NCBI GenBank assembly: GCA_023665425.1
Contig: JAMPDX010000001.1
Span: 473,025-537,024 of the forward strand
Length of the DNA stretch: 64,000 bases
Direction of reading: 5' to 3'
Source of the DNA: Muribaculaceae bacterium
GTDB lineage: Bacteria; Bacteroidota; Bacteroidia; Bacteroidales; Muribaculaceae
Every line of letters starts with the position of its first letter. The first letter of the stretch is position 1. The notes below the pieces were generated by a model, which ran no database searches, had not been told where the DNA came from, and saw nothing but the letters and a program-made list of their open reading frames with translations. Made by a program: the position numbers and the translations under genes. Positions 53,731-63,499 of the stretch are shown here, one piece after another.

Positions 53731-53764
53731 CTATCAGATTTCTTTTACCTATCTTCGCTGATAG
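53731..53764 (+). other. Stem-loop in the fimbrial leader
   Basis: CTATCAG (53731-53737) and CTGATAG (53758-53764) form a perfect 7 bp stem within the long AT-rich leader. The remainder of the leader (53638-53963) has no other obvious structure. Confidence 0.35.
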
Positions 53765-53963
53765 TCATCATCCAAAAGAAAGGTTTATTGACATGCTTGT
53801 CTAATTATCTTTCGTACGCCAATTATTAAATGTTTTGCTGTTGATTTTAACTATAAACTTTCTATTTGTAAAATTACTGCCTGTTTCTACCTAATAAAAT
53901 CTTCAACTATATAATTGCATAACATACGTATACAAACAAACAATATAAACTAACAAATTCAAC

Positions 53964-55697
53964 ATGAAGAAAATTTTATCCTTAGCGTGTGGCTTCTCTG
54001 CCCTGCTGTTCGCTTCATGCGCCAGCGACGAGCCCATCGCTTCCGACAACACCGGGGTGACAACACAAGATGGTGATATTTACACCACTCTGACTATCAA
54101 AATGCCGGGTGTTGGTACTCGTGCAGGTGATGAATCAGCCAACAATGGTACAGAGGTCGGCAAGGACTATGAAAACAGTGTGAGCAAAATTTTAGTCGTT
54201 CTTGCTTCTAAAAATAGCCAGGGTCAGTATAACATGCTCGCTACTTCAGAATCAGACGCTATTAAGATTTCAGATCCCACACTTCCTGCAGGTCAGTCAA
54301 AATACCTCGTTAACTTCAAGTCATCAGATATGAAGCTAAACGACCCGTTGGATGATCCCGAAAGTGATAATCCGCTGCACAATCAAGACGTGTATATCTT
54401 TGTTTATTGCAACCCCACCAAAGCAGTAATTGAGAGATTCACTGAGAATATCGCAGACTTTAAGGTCGACAATACCTTTGGTAACGTTGAGACAAAAGGT
54501 GCCAATGAGGTTTGGGGTGAGAATAACTTCTTGATGACCAACTCAGCCATAGTAAAAGCAGCTAATCTGCCCTCTATCAGCAAATTGGTGACTGAGCACA
54601 ATACTCCCGAAAAGGCATTCCCCCTCGGAGAAGTGCCCGTAAAGCGCGTATGTGCACGTTTTGACTTTGCCACTACCGGTAACAATACATATACTATCAA
54701 AGGTCTTGATGGTAGCGAAATGGGTGAAGTCGAGTTCACTGATATGGCAATGTTCAACATCCAAAAGAGATACTTCCACCTTCCTCACGTAGCTAATACC
54801 TGGAGCTGGGGTACCGTTAACAATACTGCCTATACCTTGTGTGGTGATCTTGAAGGCTATGTTATGAGCTACAATGGTGGTGGTTCCGACAGAGAGGCCT
54901 TTAAGAATGGTACTCTTGCAGGTACAACCTATTCATCAGAGTATTTGTGCAACCTTATTGGTAATAATTTGTCTATGACAGCTACCGGTAACAATGCTTT
55001 GGAATGGGTATCAATCAAACCCGAAATTTGGAATAAGCGCACAGAAGACACCAATGGTAATTGGAAGCCCGATGATGAGGACTATCGCATTTGGCGCTAT
55101 TGCACAGAAAACACAATCCCCGGTGGTTCTAATTCAAGCACTGCTACTCAAAAACAGGGTATTACAACAGGTGTTGTATTTAAAGCAGAGTTCCGCCCCA
55201 AAGATACTGAAACATGGGATGGCGATGTAATTTATGTACACAATAACATCGTTTATGGAGACTTCAAAGAGCTTAAAGAATATGTGGAAGCAAATCCCAA
55301 TTCTGTTGTTGCAAAGTCCTTTGATAATGTAGAGGCTCTTAAAAATGCTCCTGAAAACACAAATCTAAAGACCAATCTCCTTTCCGGTCTTTCTGACTCA
55401 GATGAAGTACGCCACGGTTTCGTAGCTTATCCCGCGAACAGCGAAGGCAAGTACATCGTGTACTACTTCTACTTCAACCGTCACAAGACTAACAATAACA
55501 TTGCTGTGATGGGTGAAGATGAGTTTGGTGTAGTTCGTAATAACGTTTACAAACTTAAGGTGACTGCTGTTAATCAGCTTGGCCGTCCCACTGCACCGAA
55601 AGATCCTGATACCCCTGATGAGAAGGAAATTGCTTATTTCACTGTACAATGTAAGGTTATGCCTTGGACTGTACGTGTAAACAATATCGAGTTCTAA
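53964..55697 (+). CDS. Mfa1-like major fimbrial subunit (fimbrillin lipoprotein)
   Basis: The 577-residue protein has a lipoprotein signal (MKKILSLACGFSALLFASCA, lipid-bearing Cys in FASCA) and an N-terminal domain that begins DIYTTLTIKMPGVGTRAGDE. The GTRAG site resembles the Arg position where Mfa1/FimA-type fimbrillins are cut before donor-strand polymerisation. The C-terminus ends CKVMPWTVRVNNIEF, a strand of the kind that completes a neighbouring subunit. It is the first gene of the fimbrial operon, preceded by a long leader. At 577 residues it is similar in size to P. gingivalis Mfa1. Which protease matures it here is unknown. Confidence 0.85.
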   Translation: MKKILSLACGFSALLFASCASDEPIASDNTGVTTQDGDIYTTLTIKMPGVGTRAGDESANNGTEVGKDYENSVSKILVVLASKNSQGQYNMLATSESDAIKISDPTLPAGQSKYLVNFKSSDMKLNDPLDDPESDNPLHNQDVYIFVYCNPTKAVIERFTENIADFKVDNTFGNVETKGANEVWGENNFLMTNSAIVKAANLPSISKLVTEHNTPEKAFPLGEVPVKRVCARFDFATTGNNTYTIKGLDGSEMGEVEFTDMAMFNIQKRYFHLPHVANTWSWGTVNNTAYTLCGDLEGYVMSYNGGGSDREAFKNGTLAGTTYSSEYLCNLIGNNLSMTATGNNALEWVSIKPEIWNKRTEDTNGNWKPDDEDYRIWRYCTENTIPGGSNSSTATQKQGITTGVVFKAEFRPKDTETWDGDVIYVHNNIVYGDFKELKEYVEANPNSVVAKSFDNVEALKNAPENTNLKTNLLSGLSDSDEVRHGFVAYPANSEGKYIVYYFYFNRHKTNNNIAVMGEDEFGVVRNNVYKLKVTAVNQLGRPTAPKDPDTPDEKEIAYFTVQCKVMPWTVRVNNIEF

Positions 55698-55776
55698 TTT
55701 TCATAAACGGTCGATATATAAGAGTACTTAAAGGTACTCACTATTACTCACTTACATAAACGTTATATTTTGCGAT

Positions 55777-55947
55777 GGTGTCGCGAGACACCGGAACAAA
55801 TTCTGCAGACTCTTCCCTGAATAGGTTTTTGCCCAGATTAGTAAAATACGCAGTAGCAACAACTATGGCAAGGGATAGTTAGAACGATTAGTTTGCTGTC
55901 TGCAGAAAGTATCCCAAAGCTTGCGAGGGGTGATACTCTCGCAAGCT
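55777..55947 (+). other. Structured intergenic region between shaft and anchor genes
   Basis: Three inverted repeats lie in the 270 bp gap: GGTGTC-GCGA-GACACC (55777-55792), TTCTGCAGAC (55801-55810) with GTCTGCAGAA (55898-55907), and AGCTTGCGAG (55918-55927) with CTCGCAAGCT (55938-55947). All are perfect. None has a T-tract. They may stabilise the shaft mRNA or limit read-through so that the anchor is made in smaller amounts. Confidence 0.55.
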
Positions 55948-55970
55948 ACTAAACAAAACATTTATCTTTG

Positions 55971-57104
55971 ATGAAAACGCTTTTTGCTTTACACAATAAA
56001 CATACACGCAGAGTGGGGCGTATGTCCTTAATTTCTCTGTTGATGTTGCTTGTATGTTCACTTTCAAGTTGCGATGGTCTGGGTACATACGATGATCTTG
56101 AAGAGTGTCCCAGAGGTGTGGTCATGAGATTTGTTTTTGACTACAACCTGGAGTTTGCCAACTCATTTCCTCATCATGTAGACTGTCTTAGCGTGTATCT
56201 GTTTGACGAGCAGGGCAATCTTGTAGAGCGACGCACCGAGACCACTGAAGTGCTTGCGGATGAGGACTGGCGCATGACCTTCGACTTGCCTGCCGGTAAC
56301 TATCAAGTGGTGGCTTATGGTGGTCTGGAGTGTGACATGGCATCTTTCTCTCATACCAAAGCTGTAGAGGATATTTCTCGCATCGATGACCTTGAGGTCT
56401 TGATGCACGAAGAATATATAGGGGATGAGGCAGCCCGACCGAATGAAAGACTGCATGACCTCTTCCACGGCATACAAACCTTTACCGTCAACGAGGGTAT
56501 CACTTACGATAAGACTACAGTGCACATGATGCGCGACACCAACAATATCCGTATAGTGCTCCAGCACCTCGACAATAGTCCGGTTGATGATAAGGACTTC
56601 CGCTTCGAGATTGTAGACGATAATATCTGGTTCAACTACAACAACGACGTGTTGCCACACCACACTGTAACCTATACCCCATGGATAACAGGCACTGCAT
56701 CTGCCGGTCTTAATGGCATACCCACAATGTATGATGCTCCGACACGCGATGGAGTAGTGGAGGCTCACGAGGTGCAAGTCGCTTACGCCGATTTGAGCGT
56801 CTCTCGCTTGATGCATCAGTCAAACTTCACCTGGACCAACGACCAAGGCAAGACTCAGCAAGGTCCTCGTCTGCGTATTCTCTCCAAGGAGAACGGTCGC
56901 ACAGTAGCTGACCTGCCGCTGAACAACTACCTGCTACTACTCAAGGGTGAGCATCTCTCATCTATGCCGGCTCAGGAATTCCTTGACCGAGCCAACAACT
57001 ATAGCCTCGTCTTCTTCCTTGACCACGACAACGCATGGGTACGCATGAATATCGTGGTGGATGACTGGACCGTGCGTGTCAATAACATTAACGACTTCGA
57101 ATAA
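55971..57104 (+). CDS. Mfa2/FimB-like fimbrial anchor protein
   Basis: The 377-residue lipoprotein (lipobox LSSC in LLMLLVCSLSSCDGLGTY) matches the FimB/Mfa2 family: EECPRGVVMRFVFDYNLEF, DCLSVYLFDEQGNLV, LPAGNYQVVAYGGLE. Mfa2 anchors fimbriae to the outer membrane and sets their length. The C-terminus, DDWTVRVNNINDFE, repeats the WTVRVNNI end of the shaft protein. The start used is ATG 55971; an in-frame TTG precedes it. The next gene starts 13 bp after its stop. Confidence 0.88.
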   Translation: MKTLFALHNKHTRRVGRMSLISLLMLLVCSLSSCDGLGTYDDLEECPRGVVMRFVFDYNLEFANSFPHHVDCLSVYLFDEQGNLVERRTETTEVLADEDWRMTFDLPAGNYQVVAYGGLECDMASFSHTKAVEDISRIDDLEVLMHEEYIGDEAARPNERLHDLFHGIQTFTVNEGITYDKTTVHMMRDTNNIRIVLQHLDNSPVDDKDFRFEIVDDNIWFNYNNDVLPHHTVTYTPWITGTASAGLNGIPTMYDAPTRDGVVEAHEVQVAYADLSVSRLMHQSNFTWTNDQGKTQQGPRLRILSKENGRTVADLPLNNYLLLLKGEHLSSMPAQEFLDRANNYSLVFFLDHDNAWVRMNIVVDDWTVRVNNINDFE

Positions 57105-57117
57105 TTCGGTAAACAAA

Positions 57118-58203
57118 GTGAAACTGCTAAAATACATATTTTCTACAGCAACCCTTGCCTTGGCTTTGGTCAGCTGCTCCTCAGACGAGCCTATGCCTGA
57201 AGACACAATGGGGGCGTCAGACTCATGTGAGCTGGTGGTTACGCTTAATACCGGAGTCCAGAACCCTTCTAAGGCACCAATTACCAACAACCCCTGGGAG
57301 GATGGATACCCCGAGGAGGAAGGCACAAACTGGGAGAACACAGTGGAGACCCTTCACTTATACTTCATACCTGAAGGCCAGGATGGTTCAAACGCAATAT
57401 ATTTAGTGCCCGTGTCGAGTGCCGGCGATAATGGCAAGTATGAGTATAGAGTACGGATAAGTGTCAGCGAGTCATTTGTTGCAAAAAAGGAAGACGGTGA
57501 CTACTCAATATCCGGCCGAATAGTCGCAATTGCCAACTATCAGAACCCGGCACCTGCAAACCCTCTCAACTTCCGTGCTTTTGATATTGACAAGGTAAAC
57601 GAAGATCACCTCATACCTATGTGGGGCGTGACCACTGTCACAGATCTGACAATGCGCATCAATCACACCTCGTATGCCGGCAATATCCAACTGCTGCGAG
57701 CTGTACCAAAGATTACCTTCATGCTCGATGAGCAGATTGCTTCTGAGTATACAATCAGTAATGTACAGCCGGTGCAGACTAACTACCTCAATCTGGCCTA
57801 TGCATACCCCGGCGAGGCTTCTACTGCACTCACCACAGAGTCTCTCAAGACTGAAGATTGCTTCAACCCGGTACTTGCAAGTAATGACTACAGCACCCCC
57901 TATTTCTGGGGCTTGAACACAACCAAGGCATGGTGCTATGTCTCTGAGCGTACTACCACCGGACCGCGCGGCGGCTATAGCTTCAAAGTGACTCTCCGGC
58001 GCAATAGCAGCAATCAGCCCCCCATAACAGGCACCGTATATCTGTGCGACTATGTGGACAAAAAGCCCGATGTGTCAGCTGTGATACCGCAACTGGTGCG
58101 TAATCATGATTATCAATACATTATCTCACTCTCCGAGCTTAAATTCATCATCTCATTCCGTGAATGGGTGTTCGGAGGCAATGTACATCTCGAACTCGAA
58201 TAA
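57118..58203 (+). CDS. Minor fimbrial subunit lipoprotein
   Basis: The 361-residue protein has a lipoprotein signal (VKLLKYIFSTATLALALVSC) and a fimbrillin-like fold by pattern: ENTVETLHLYFIPEGQD, VAIANYQNPAPANP, and a C-terminal strand FREWVFGGNVHLELE. The frame is open back to 57061, inside the anchor gene, but homology and the signal begin at a GTG (57118), 13 bp after the anchor stop, so GTG is the likely start. It resembles accessory (Mfa3/FimC-type) subunits that sit near the fimbrial tip. Confidence 0.75.
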   Translation: MKLLKYIFSTATLALALVSCSSDEPMPEDTMGASDSCELVVTLNTGVQNPSKAPITNNPWEDGYPEEEGTNWENTVETLHLYFIPEGQDGSNAIYLVPVSSAGDNGKYEYRVRISVSESFVAKKEDGDYSISGRIVAIANYQNPAPANPLNFRAFDIDKVNEDHLIPMWGVTTVTDLTMRINHTSYAGNIQLLRAVPKITFMLDEQIASEYTISNVQPVQTNYLNLAYAYPGEASTALTTESLKTEDCFNPVLASNDYSTPYFWGLNTTKAWCYVSERTTTGPRGGYSFKVTLRRNSSNQPPITGTVYLCDYVDKKPDVSAVIPQLVRNHDYQYIISLSELKFIISFREWVFGGNVHLELE

Positions 58204-58217
58204 AGGAGAATACAACA

Positions 58218-61200
58218 ATGCGTCATTTTGCAAATAAATATATTTATCTGTCATCACTGGCGTTGCTCACTGTGGGAGCTTGCAGCGATGATCTCTTATA
58301 CCCCGATGGTGCAGACCCCACAGACCCTAATGCCGTGAAGTATGCCGCATCCGTGGGTCGTGCCTTCGGTGCATCCACTCGCGGTGGTGACGAGCCTCTT
58401 TATGAACCGCTCATTGCAACCTCTGATGATGGTAACACCAAGCTGTATCTGCACACTTACGAAACAGACAAGATAGGTGAGCGTCCCGGCGAAGATGAGC
58501 CTAAAACACGCGGATATCAGGTAGAGAGTGTCGATGATTTGGTGAAGTATCATACTGACTTCTTTGCTCATGCTAAGCTAACAGCCACTAACGAAGAATA
58601 TATAGGTTGGGTTCGGGCAAAAGCACAATCTTTCGGAAGCAATATATGGTTATCCGACAAAACAGAATATTGGCCTGCAGACGAGCAATTGTCATTCCAC
58701 GCTGTAGCGCCCTCCGCAGAATTTGGCTCACTTCAGAGTCTATCATGCGGCCGTAATGACGTGTCCTTCAGATACACAGCCAAGAAGGGTAACGGCAAAA
58801 ATGATGCCCAGACACAGAAGGACCTGCTAATAGCCGCAAGCACATGCAACAAAGCAGGGAGCGTGCAGGGCAAAGCTCCGCTGCAATTTCATCATGCCCT
58901 CTCGTCTATTAAGTTCGCCATACGCGATGTGATGGGTGGCACTGTCCGGAATATCAAGATAACCGGCGTATATGGCACCGGGGATTGCTATTACAAAGCA
59001 GAGGATAGTGGAGACAATGGTGCCTTCACTTGGACCAATCTTGCAAACAAGCAGGCATACGGTCAGGATTTCAACTATAAAGTGCCGGACCGTATAGTGG
59101 GAGACCTCAATAGTAATGTTCAAGACCTGCTCATGTATCAGGACCTGCCTGAGAACACTTTCATGCTTATACCTCAGCAGATACCGGATGATGCCATGGT
59201 GGAGATAACTATCGAGTTTGATGCCACCAAGGATATGGCCTCATATACCAAGACTGTCAAAGCCCATATCAAGGATAACATGGTGCAGGAGTGGAAGCCC
59301 GGACATGAGTATGTATACACCATCTCTACCTCAGCTGACAACTGGGTATATGTGTTCCAGGCCTCCGGTAACCATATATCCCCCAACGGACCCGCAAAAA
59401 TACCAAACTTCAATAACAAAAATCACGCCAACGTCAAGGATAATAATGATTATACTGCCGCTACCAACAATCATGGCGACAATAGCTCATGCAACATCAT
59501 TGGCGACATGATATATGTCTTCTCTCCCTCGCGTGACCGCCATGATACTTATAACGATGATGCTTACTACCGAGTACGCAGCTTCCGTTATCGAGCAAAT
59601 AATCACCAGAAGATTGAGGACCTGCCATGGACTGCAGATTATGACCTGCGCGGTGAACAGTGGCGAGAAATAACTACTAACACCTACGAGTATGTCAGCA
59701 AACGCGACTTGGAGGCTGAAATGAACACCACATGGATCACCGACACCCATTCTTCACCCTTCAAAGGCAAAGGCGACCACTCCACCCACGGCGAGCTCCA
59801 CAAAATCACCATGGCCGCCCACTATCAGATGACCGACTGGAAGGGTGACCAATGGATGGATGACAACGATGAATACCCCGGCACTTCAGAATCCAAACCA
59901 TGGGATTTGTCAACTTGTGGTACTAATAATTTCCCTCGCACCACTGCTAACTGTTATGTGATTGACCGTCCCGGTTGGTATTCTTTCCCATTGATATATG
60001 GCAATGCCGTAAAAGATGGAAAAGTCAATTCTGCAAGTTATTATTATTCAACAAGTAATAGTAACTATCTTAAAAATTTTAAAGATTACAAAAATAATGA
60101 CATAACTTCGCACGAAATACCGAATAGCCAATGTGTTTCTGCTGATGTCGTATGGTCTGATGTATATAACGTAATTACTCCCGGCTCTGTAAAATTGGTA
60201 GCCGACGGAAGTCGCAAAAAAATTGTCTTTCAGGCCAATAGAGGAAATATGCAACAAGGCAATGTTGTGATAGCCCTATATGACAAGAATGGTACTATTG
60301 TATGGAGCTGGCATATATGGATAACCGAGCATTGGCTTGAACCCGGTACCGGTATACCTGATTATAAGAAGAATCCAAGTTCATGCTTTGCATATCAGTC
60401 TGCAATGGGTGGAAGTGGCTGGCGTGAAAGAGGAGATGTGAAAATCTCAGTGAATAATAAATCAAAACGCATGGCAGCATATAATCTTGGATGGTGCGAT
60501 CCAAAAAATGTAGACTATCTGCGTCGTCCTGCCACCATGACATTTGTGCAGCAACGCCCTAATGGTAAAACTGCAACCATCAAATTACCCATTATACAAG
60601 ACGGTGAACGTGTGCAATATAAATTCGGAAATAATACATATTATCAATTTGGCCGTAAAGACCCAATGGTCGGCTTTATGGATCATAATAATGAGGTGAA
60701 ACGTAATTTCGGGCCAAAACAATATGATATCCAGTCTCAGCCTGTAAGTATTCATTTAGGCATACAAAATCCGCATATATTGTATGCAAAAGGCGATTAT
60801 AATAAAGGTGATAAAGTCATATCACAGTGGACTAACAGCAAATATACCCACATGAATTATTGGAATAATAGTACAAATAGTTTGACATCAAATACTGTGG
60901 TTAAGACTGTCTATGACCCGTGTCCTCCCGGCTATGTAGTACCCCCTGCTTGTATTCTTGAATTTATAGGTCTGAATAATGACAACAATTATGAGGGACA
61001 TTCAAATAATACTCTACCACTGAAACATTTCAATGGTGAACAGGTGGATGAATTTACATTCAAGATTAAGAAAAGTCCCAATTCAAATTTCAATAATGAA
61101 AATGTAGTTTGGTTTACAAGTACCGGTAATAGGTGGTTTACGGACAATTTCCCTAATGATGCCTTGAAAGATTTTAAAGGAGGCGATAATTTCAACCCAC

Positions 61201-61376
61201 AGTTGTGTTATCTATGGTCTTGTACAGTATTTAGTACCGACAGTAAACATATTGGAGTAGGTATTGCACTTGGTCTGGATAATCATGACGAGAAGGGAAA
61301 TAATAAGTATTGTATTACGCCTCGATTCCAGGGTAGACGCTCCATGGCGCGACCGGTGCGTGCCGTACGTGAATAA
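58218..61376 (+). CDS. Large fimbrillin-family tip protein, mosaic composition
   Basis: The 1,052-residue lipoprotein has signal FANKYIYLSSLALLTVGAC and ASTRGGDEP, an Arg-Gly maturation-like site. The N-terminal about 380 residues are fimbrillin-type (ADEQLSFHAVAPSAEF, HHALSSIKFAIRDV, PGHEYVYTISTSADNWV). The C-terminal part contains VKTVYDPCPPGYVVPPACIL, a motif common in large Bacteroidales fimbrillins, and SMARPVRAVRE at the end. It is preceded by a strong AAAGGAG Shine-Dalgarno (58202-58208). GC drops sharply from about 60000 onward. Size and order make it the likely adhesive tip. Confidence 0.75.
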   Translation: MRHFANKYIYLSSLALLTVGACSDDLLYPDGADPTDPNAVKYAASVGRAFGASTRGGDEPLYEPLIATSDDGNTKLYLHTYETDKIGERPGEDEPKTRGYQVESVDDLVKYHTDFFAHAKLTATNEEYIGWVRAKAQSFGSNIWLSDKTEYWPADEQLSFHAVAPSAEFGSLQSLSCGRNDVSFRYTAKKGNGKNDAQTQKDLLIAASTCNKAGSVQGKAPLQFHHALSSIKFAIRDVMGGTVRNIKITGVYGTGDCYYKAEDSGDNGAFTWTNLANKQAYGQDFNYKVPDRIVGDLNSNVQDLLMYQDLPENTFMLIPQQIPDDAMVEITIEFDATKDMASYTKTVKAHIKDNMVQEWKPGHEYVYTISTSADNWVYVFQASGNHISPNGPAKIPNFNNKNHANVKDNNDYTAATNNHGDNSSCNIIGDMIYVFSPSRDRHDTYNDDAYYRVRSFRYRANNHQKIEDLPWTADYDLRGEQWREITTNTYEYVSKRDLEAEMNTTWITDTHSSPFKGKGDHSTHGELHKITMAAHYQMTDWKGDQWMDDNDEYPGTSESKPWDLSTCGTNNFPRTTANCYVIDRPGWYSFPLIYGNAVKDGKVNSASYYYSTSNSNYLKNFKDYKNNDITSHEIPNSQCVSADVVWSDVYNVITPGSVKLVADGSRKKIVFQANRGNMQQGNVVIALYDKNGTIVWSWHIWITEHWLEPGTGIPDYKKNPSSCFAYQSAMGGSGWRERGDVKISVNNKSKRMAAYNLGWCDPKNVDYLRRPATMTFVQQRPNGKTATIKLPIIQDGERVQYKFGNNTYYQFGRKDPMVGFMDHNNEVKRNFGPKQYDIQSQPVSIHLGIQNPHILYAKGDYNKGDKVISQWTNSKYTHMNYWNNSTNSLTSNTVVKTVYDPCPPGYVVPPACILEFIGLNNDNNYEGHSNNTLPLKHFNGEQVDEFTFKIKKSPNSNFNNENVVWFTSTGNRWFTDNFPNDALKDFKGGDNFNPQLCYLWSCTVFSTDSKHIGVGIALGLDNHDEKGNNKYCITPRFQGRRSMARPVRAVRE

Positions 61377-61412
61377 GTATAAATAAGAAAGATAACCCAA
61401 TAGAATCTCGAT

Positions 61413-62006
61413 ATGAGACTGAACAAGATATTTTTGACTTTAATGGTCGCTGTGTGCGCGCTCTTGGCTCCGGCCCCGGGCCGCGCTCAGGATGTCGGCC
61501 TGAAAACTAATCTGGTGGGGGATGCTCTGCTCAATCCTAACCTCGCTGTGGAGGTAGGACTGGCTCCCCGTTGGACTCTCGACTTGAGTGCCGAGGTGAA
61601 CTTTTGGAAGGTGAACCAACACAGCTGGAAGCATGTGGCTTTCCAGCCGGAGGCTCGCTACTGGTTTTGTGAACGGTTTGCCGGTCACTTTATCGGCGTG
61701 CATGCCTTGGGTGGCACCTTCAATGTAGGCAATCTGGACATGGATATGATGTTCCTCGGTACTGACTTCGCCAAGCTCAAAGACCGCCGTTATGAGGGCT
61801 GGGGTGTTGGCGCCGGTGTGGCCTATGGATATGCCTGGCCGGTACACAAGCATTGGAATATAGAGGCGGAGATTGGTTTCGGCTGGGTATATACCCGTTT
61901 TGACTCATATCCGTGTGCCGTGTGTGGCAGCAAGCTTGAGAACAATAAAGTGCACAATTATGTAGGCCCCACCAAGGCCGCTGTCAGTGTGGTATACTTA
62001 TTCTAA
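61413..62006 (+). CDS. DUF3575-type outer-membrane beta-barrel protein
   Basis: The 197-residue protein has a signal peptide (LTLMVAVCALLAPAPGRAQ) and starts its mature part with DVGLKTNLVGDALLNPNLAVEVGLAPRWTLD, the DUF3575 pattern. It has GWGVGAGVAYGYAWPVHKHW and a C-terminal AAVSVVYLF, which ends in Phe as outer-membrane barrels do. DUF3575 proteins commonly accompany fimbrillin operons in Bacteroidales. It may be an outer-membrane platform for assembly, but this is inference. Confidence 0.78.
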   Translation: MRLNKIFLTLMVAVCALLAPAPGRAQDVGLKTNLVGDALLNPNLAVEVGLAPRWTLDLSAEVNFWKVNQHSWKHVAFQPEARYWFCERFAGHFIGVHALGGTFNVGNLDMDMMFLGTDFAKLKDRRYEGWGVGAGVAYGYAWPVHKHWNIEAEIGFGWVYTRFDSYPCAVCGSKLENNKVHNYVGPTKAAVSVVYLF

Positions 62007-62018
62007 AAGGAGGTAAAC

Positions 62019-63479
62019 ATGAAATTGAAAACTTTTATTTTGGCGGCTGTAGCCGTGGTGGCTTCCTTGTTCAATTTTAATGCCACAGCTTGGACAAGCT
62101 CCAAGTATCATATTGACTACATGAATGTGACACGCGAACATGGGTTGCTCAAGGTGGACATGAATGTCAATCCCTCACAATACCGTATGAGCACCGATAA
62201 GCAGATGTATCTGGTGCCTGTGTTGAAGTCTCTCACCTCCAACGACTCTATCATCCTTCCCTCGGTGGTAGTGGCCGGTCGTAACTCATATTATAACACT
62301 GAGCGTGCCGGAAAGCTCAATGGCACTCTGTTGCGTGCCGGAAAGGGTGATACATTCAATTATTCAGCCTCTGCCGAGTGGCAGCCCTGGATGGAGTATA
62401 GCGAGCTGAAGCTGGAGAGTGGTGTCACCGGATGCTGTGGTGTCCCCGAAAATGAGTATGGTTACCGAAAAGTTGCCATCATAGATTATCGCCCCACACC
62501 CTTCCAGCCCTATTTCAACTATATTGCCCCTAAAGATGAGGGTCCCAAGTATCGCAAAATTGAGGGTAAGGCTTACGTCAGCTTCCCGGTAAATCGCACC
62601 GAGATTTATCCTGACTATATGATAAACCCCACCGAGCTGCGCAAGATAACCCGCAGTATCGACACCGTGCGTAATGACCCGGATGCTACCGTGCGCGCTA
62701 TCACTCTTACCGGTTATGCCTCTCCCGAAGGCCCGTACACCAACAATATACGCTTGGCAAGTGGTCGTACAGAGGCTGTCAAGGAGTATGTGCGCAAGCA
62801 GTACACCTTCCCCAACAATATCTTTAAGACCAACTCAGTGCCTGAAGATTGGGCCGGCTTGAGAGACTCTGTGGCTGTGTCTGTCCTGCCTGACCGTATG
62901 GAGATACTCGACTTCATTGACAACGCCAATGTGCCCATTGAGCGCCGAAATGATGAACTGCGTCAGCGCTTCCCCTCTTCATACGCATTCCTGCTCAAGC
63001 ATGTGTATCCCTGGTTGCGCCATACAAATTATCTCATTGACTACGAGCTGCGCGAATATACCGACATCAATGAGATTATGAAAGTGTATAAAGAGAACCC
63101 CTCTAAGCTGAGCCTGAACGAGTTCTATCGAGCGGCCAACACTTATCCGTTAGGCTCTAAGGAGTTTAATGAGGTGATGGAGACAGCCCTCATCTACAAT
63201 AAGGATAACGCAGTGGCCAACATCAATGCTGCAAATGCCGCCATGGCTGAGGGTGACTATAAGCGAGCTCGTGTGCTGCTCAATCGAGTTAAAGATAATC
63301 CTGATGCAATTTATGGGTTGGCTCTGCTTGATGCACTTGAGGGTAATTATGCGGCTGCAGAGACCGGCTTCAAGAGTGCCAAGGCTGCCGGAGTGGCACC
63401 CGCCGCCGATGCTCTGGAGCAGATAAGCAAACTAAAGCAGCGCATCGACCACATAGAATATATTTCCGAGGAAGAATAA
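62019..63479 (+). CDS. DUF3868/OmpA-like periplasmic protein with TPR-like C-terminus
   Basis: The 486-residue protein has signal MKLKTFILAAVAVVASLFNF. The first part resembles DUF3868 (VTREHGLLKVDMNVNPSQY). A central OmpA-like peptidoglycan-associating segment follows (TLTGYASPEGPYTNNIRLAS then GRTEAVKEYVRK, residues about 225-265). The C-terminus has TPR-like helices (NAANAAMAEGDYKRARVLL, ALLDALEGNYAAAETGF). AAAAGGAGGT just upstream (62005-62014) is a near-perfect Shine-Dalgarno, unusual here. DUF3575-DUF3868 pairs accompany fimbrial operons in Bacteroidales; a wall-linked assembly role is inferred. Confidence 0.75.
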   Translation: MKLKTFILAAVAVVASLFNFNATAWTSSKYHIDYMNVTREHGLLKVDMNVNPSQYRMSTDKQMYLVPVLKSLTSNDSIILPSVVVAGRNSYYNTERAGKLNGTLLRAGKGDTFNYSASAEWQPWMEYSELKLESGVTGCCGVPENEYGYRKVAIIDYRPTPFQPYFNYIAPKDEGPKYRKIEGKAYVSFPVNRTEIYPDYMINPTELRKITRSIDTVRNDPDATVRAITLTGYASPEGPYTNNIRLASGRTEAVKEYVRKQYTFPNNIFKTNSVPEDWAGLRDSVAVSVLPDRMEILDFIDNANVPIERRNDELRQRFPSSYAFLLKHVYPWLRHTNYLIDYELREYTDINEIMKVYKENPSKLSLNEFYRAANTYPLGSKEFNEVMETALIYNKDNAVANINAANAAMAEGDYKRARVLLNRVKDNPDAIYGLALLDALEGNYAAAETGFKSAKAAGVAPAADALEQISKLKQRIDHIEYISEEE

Positions 63480-63499
63480 TAAATAAGTTTTGATTTTTT

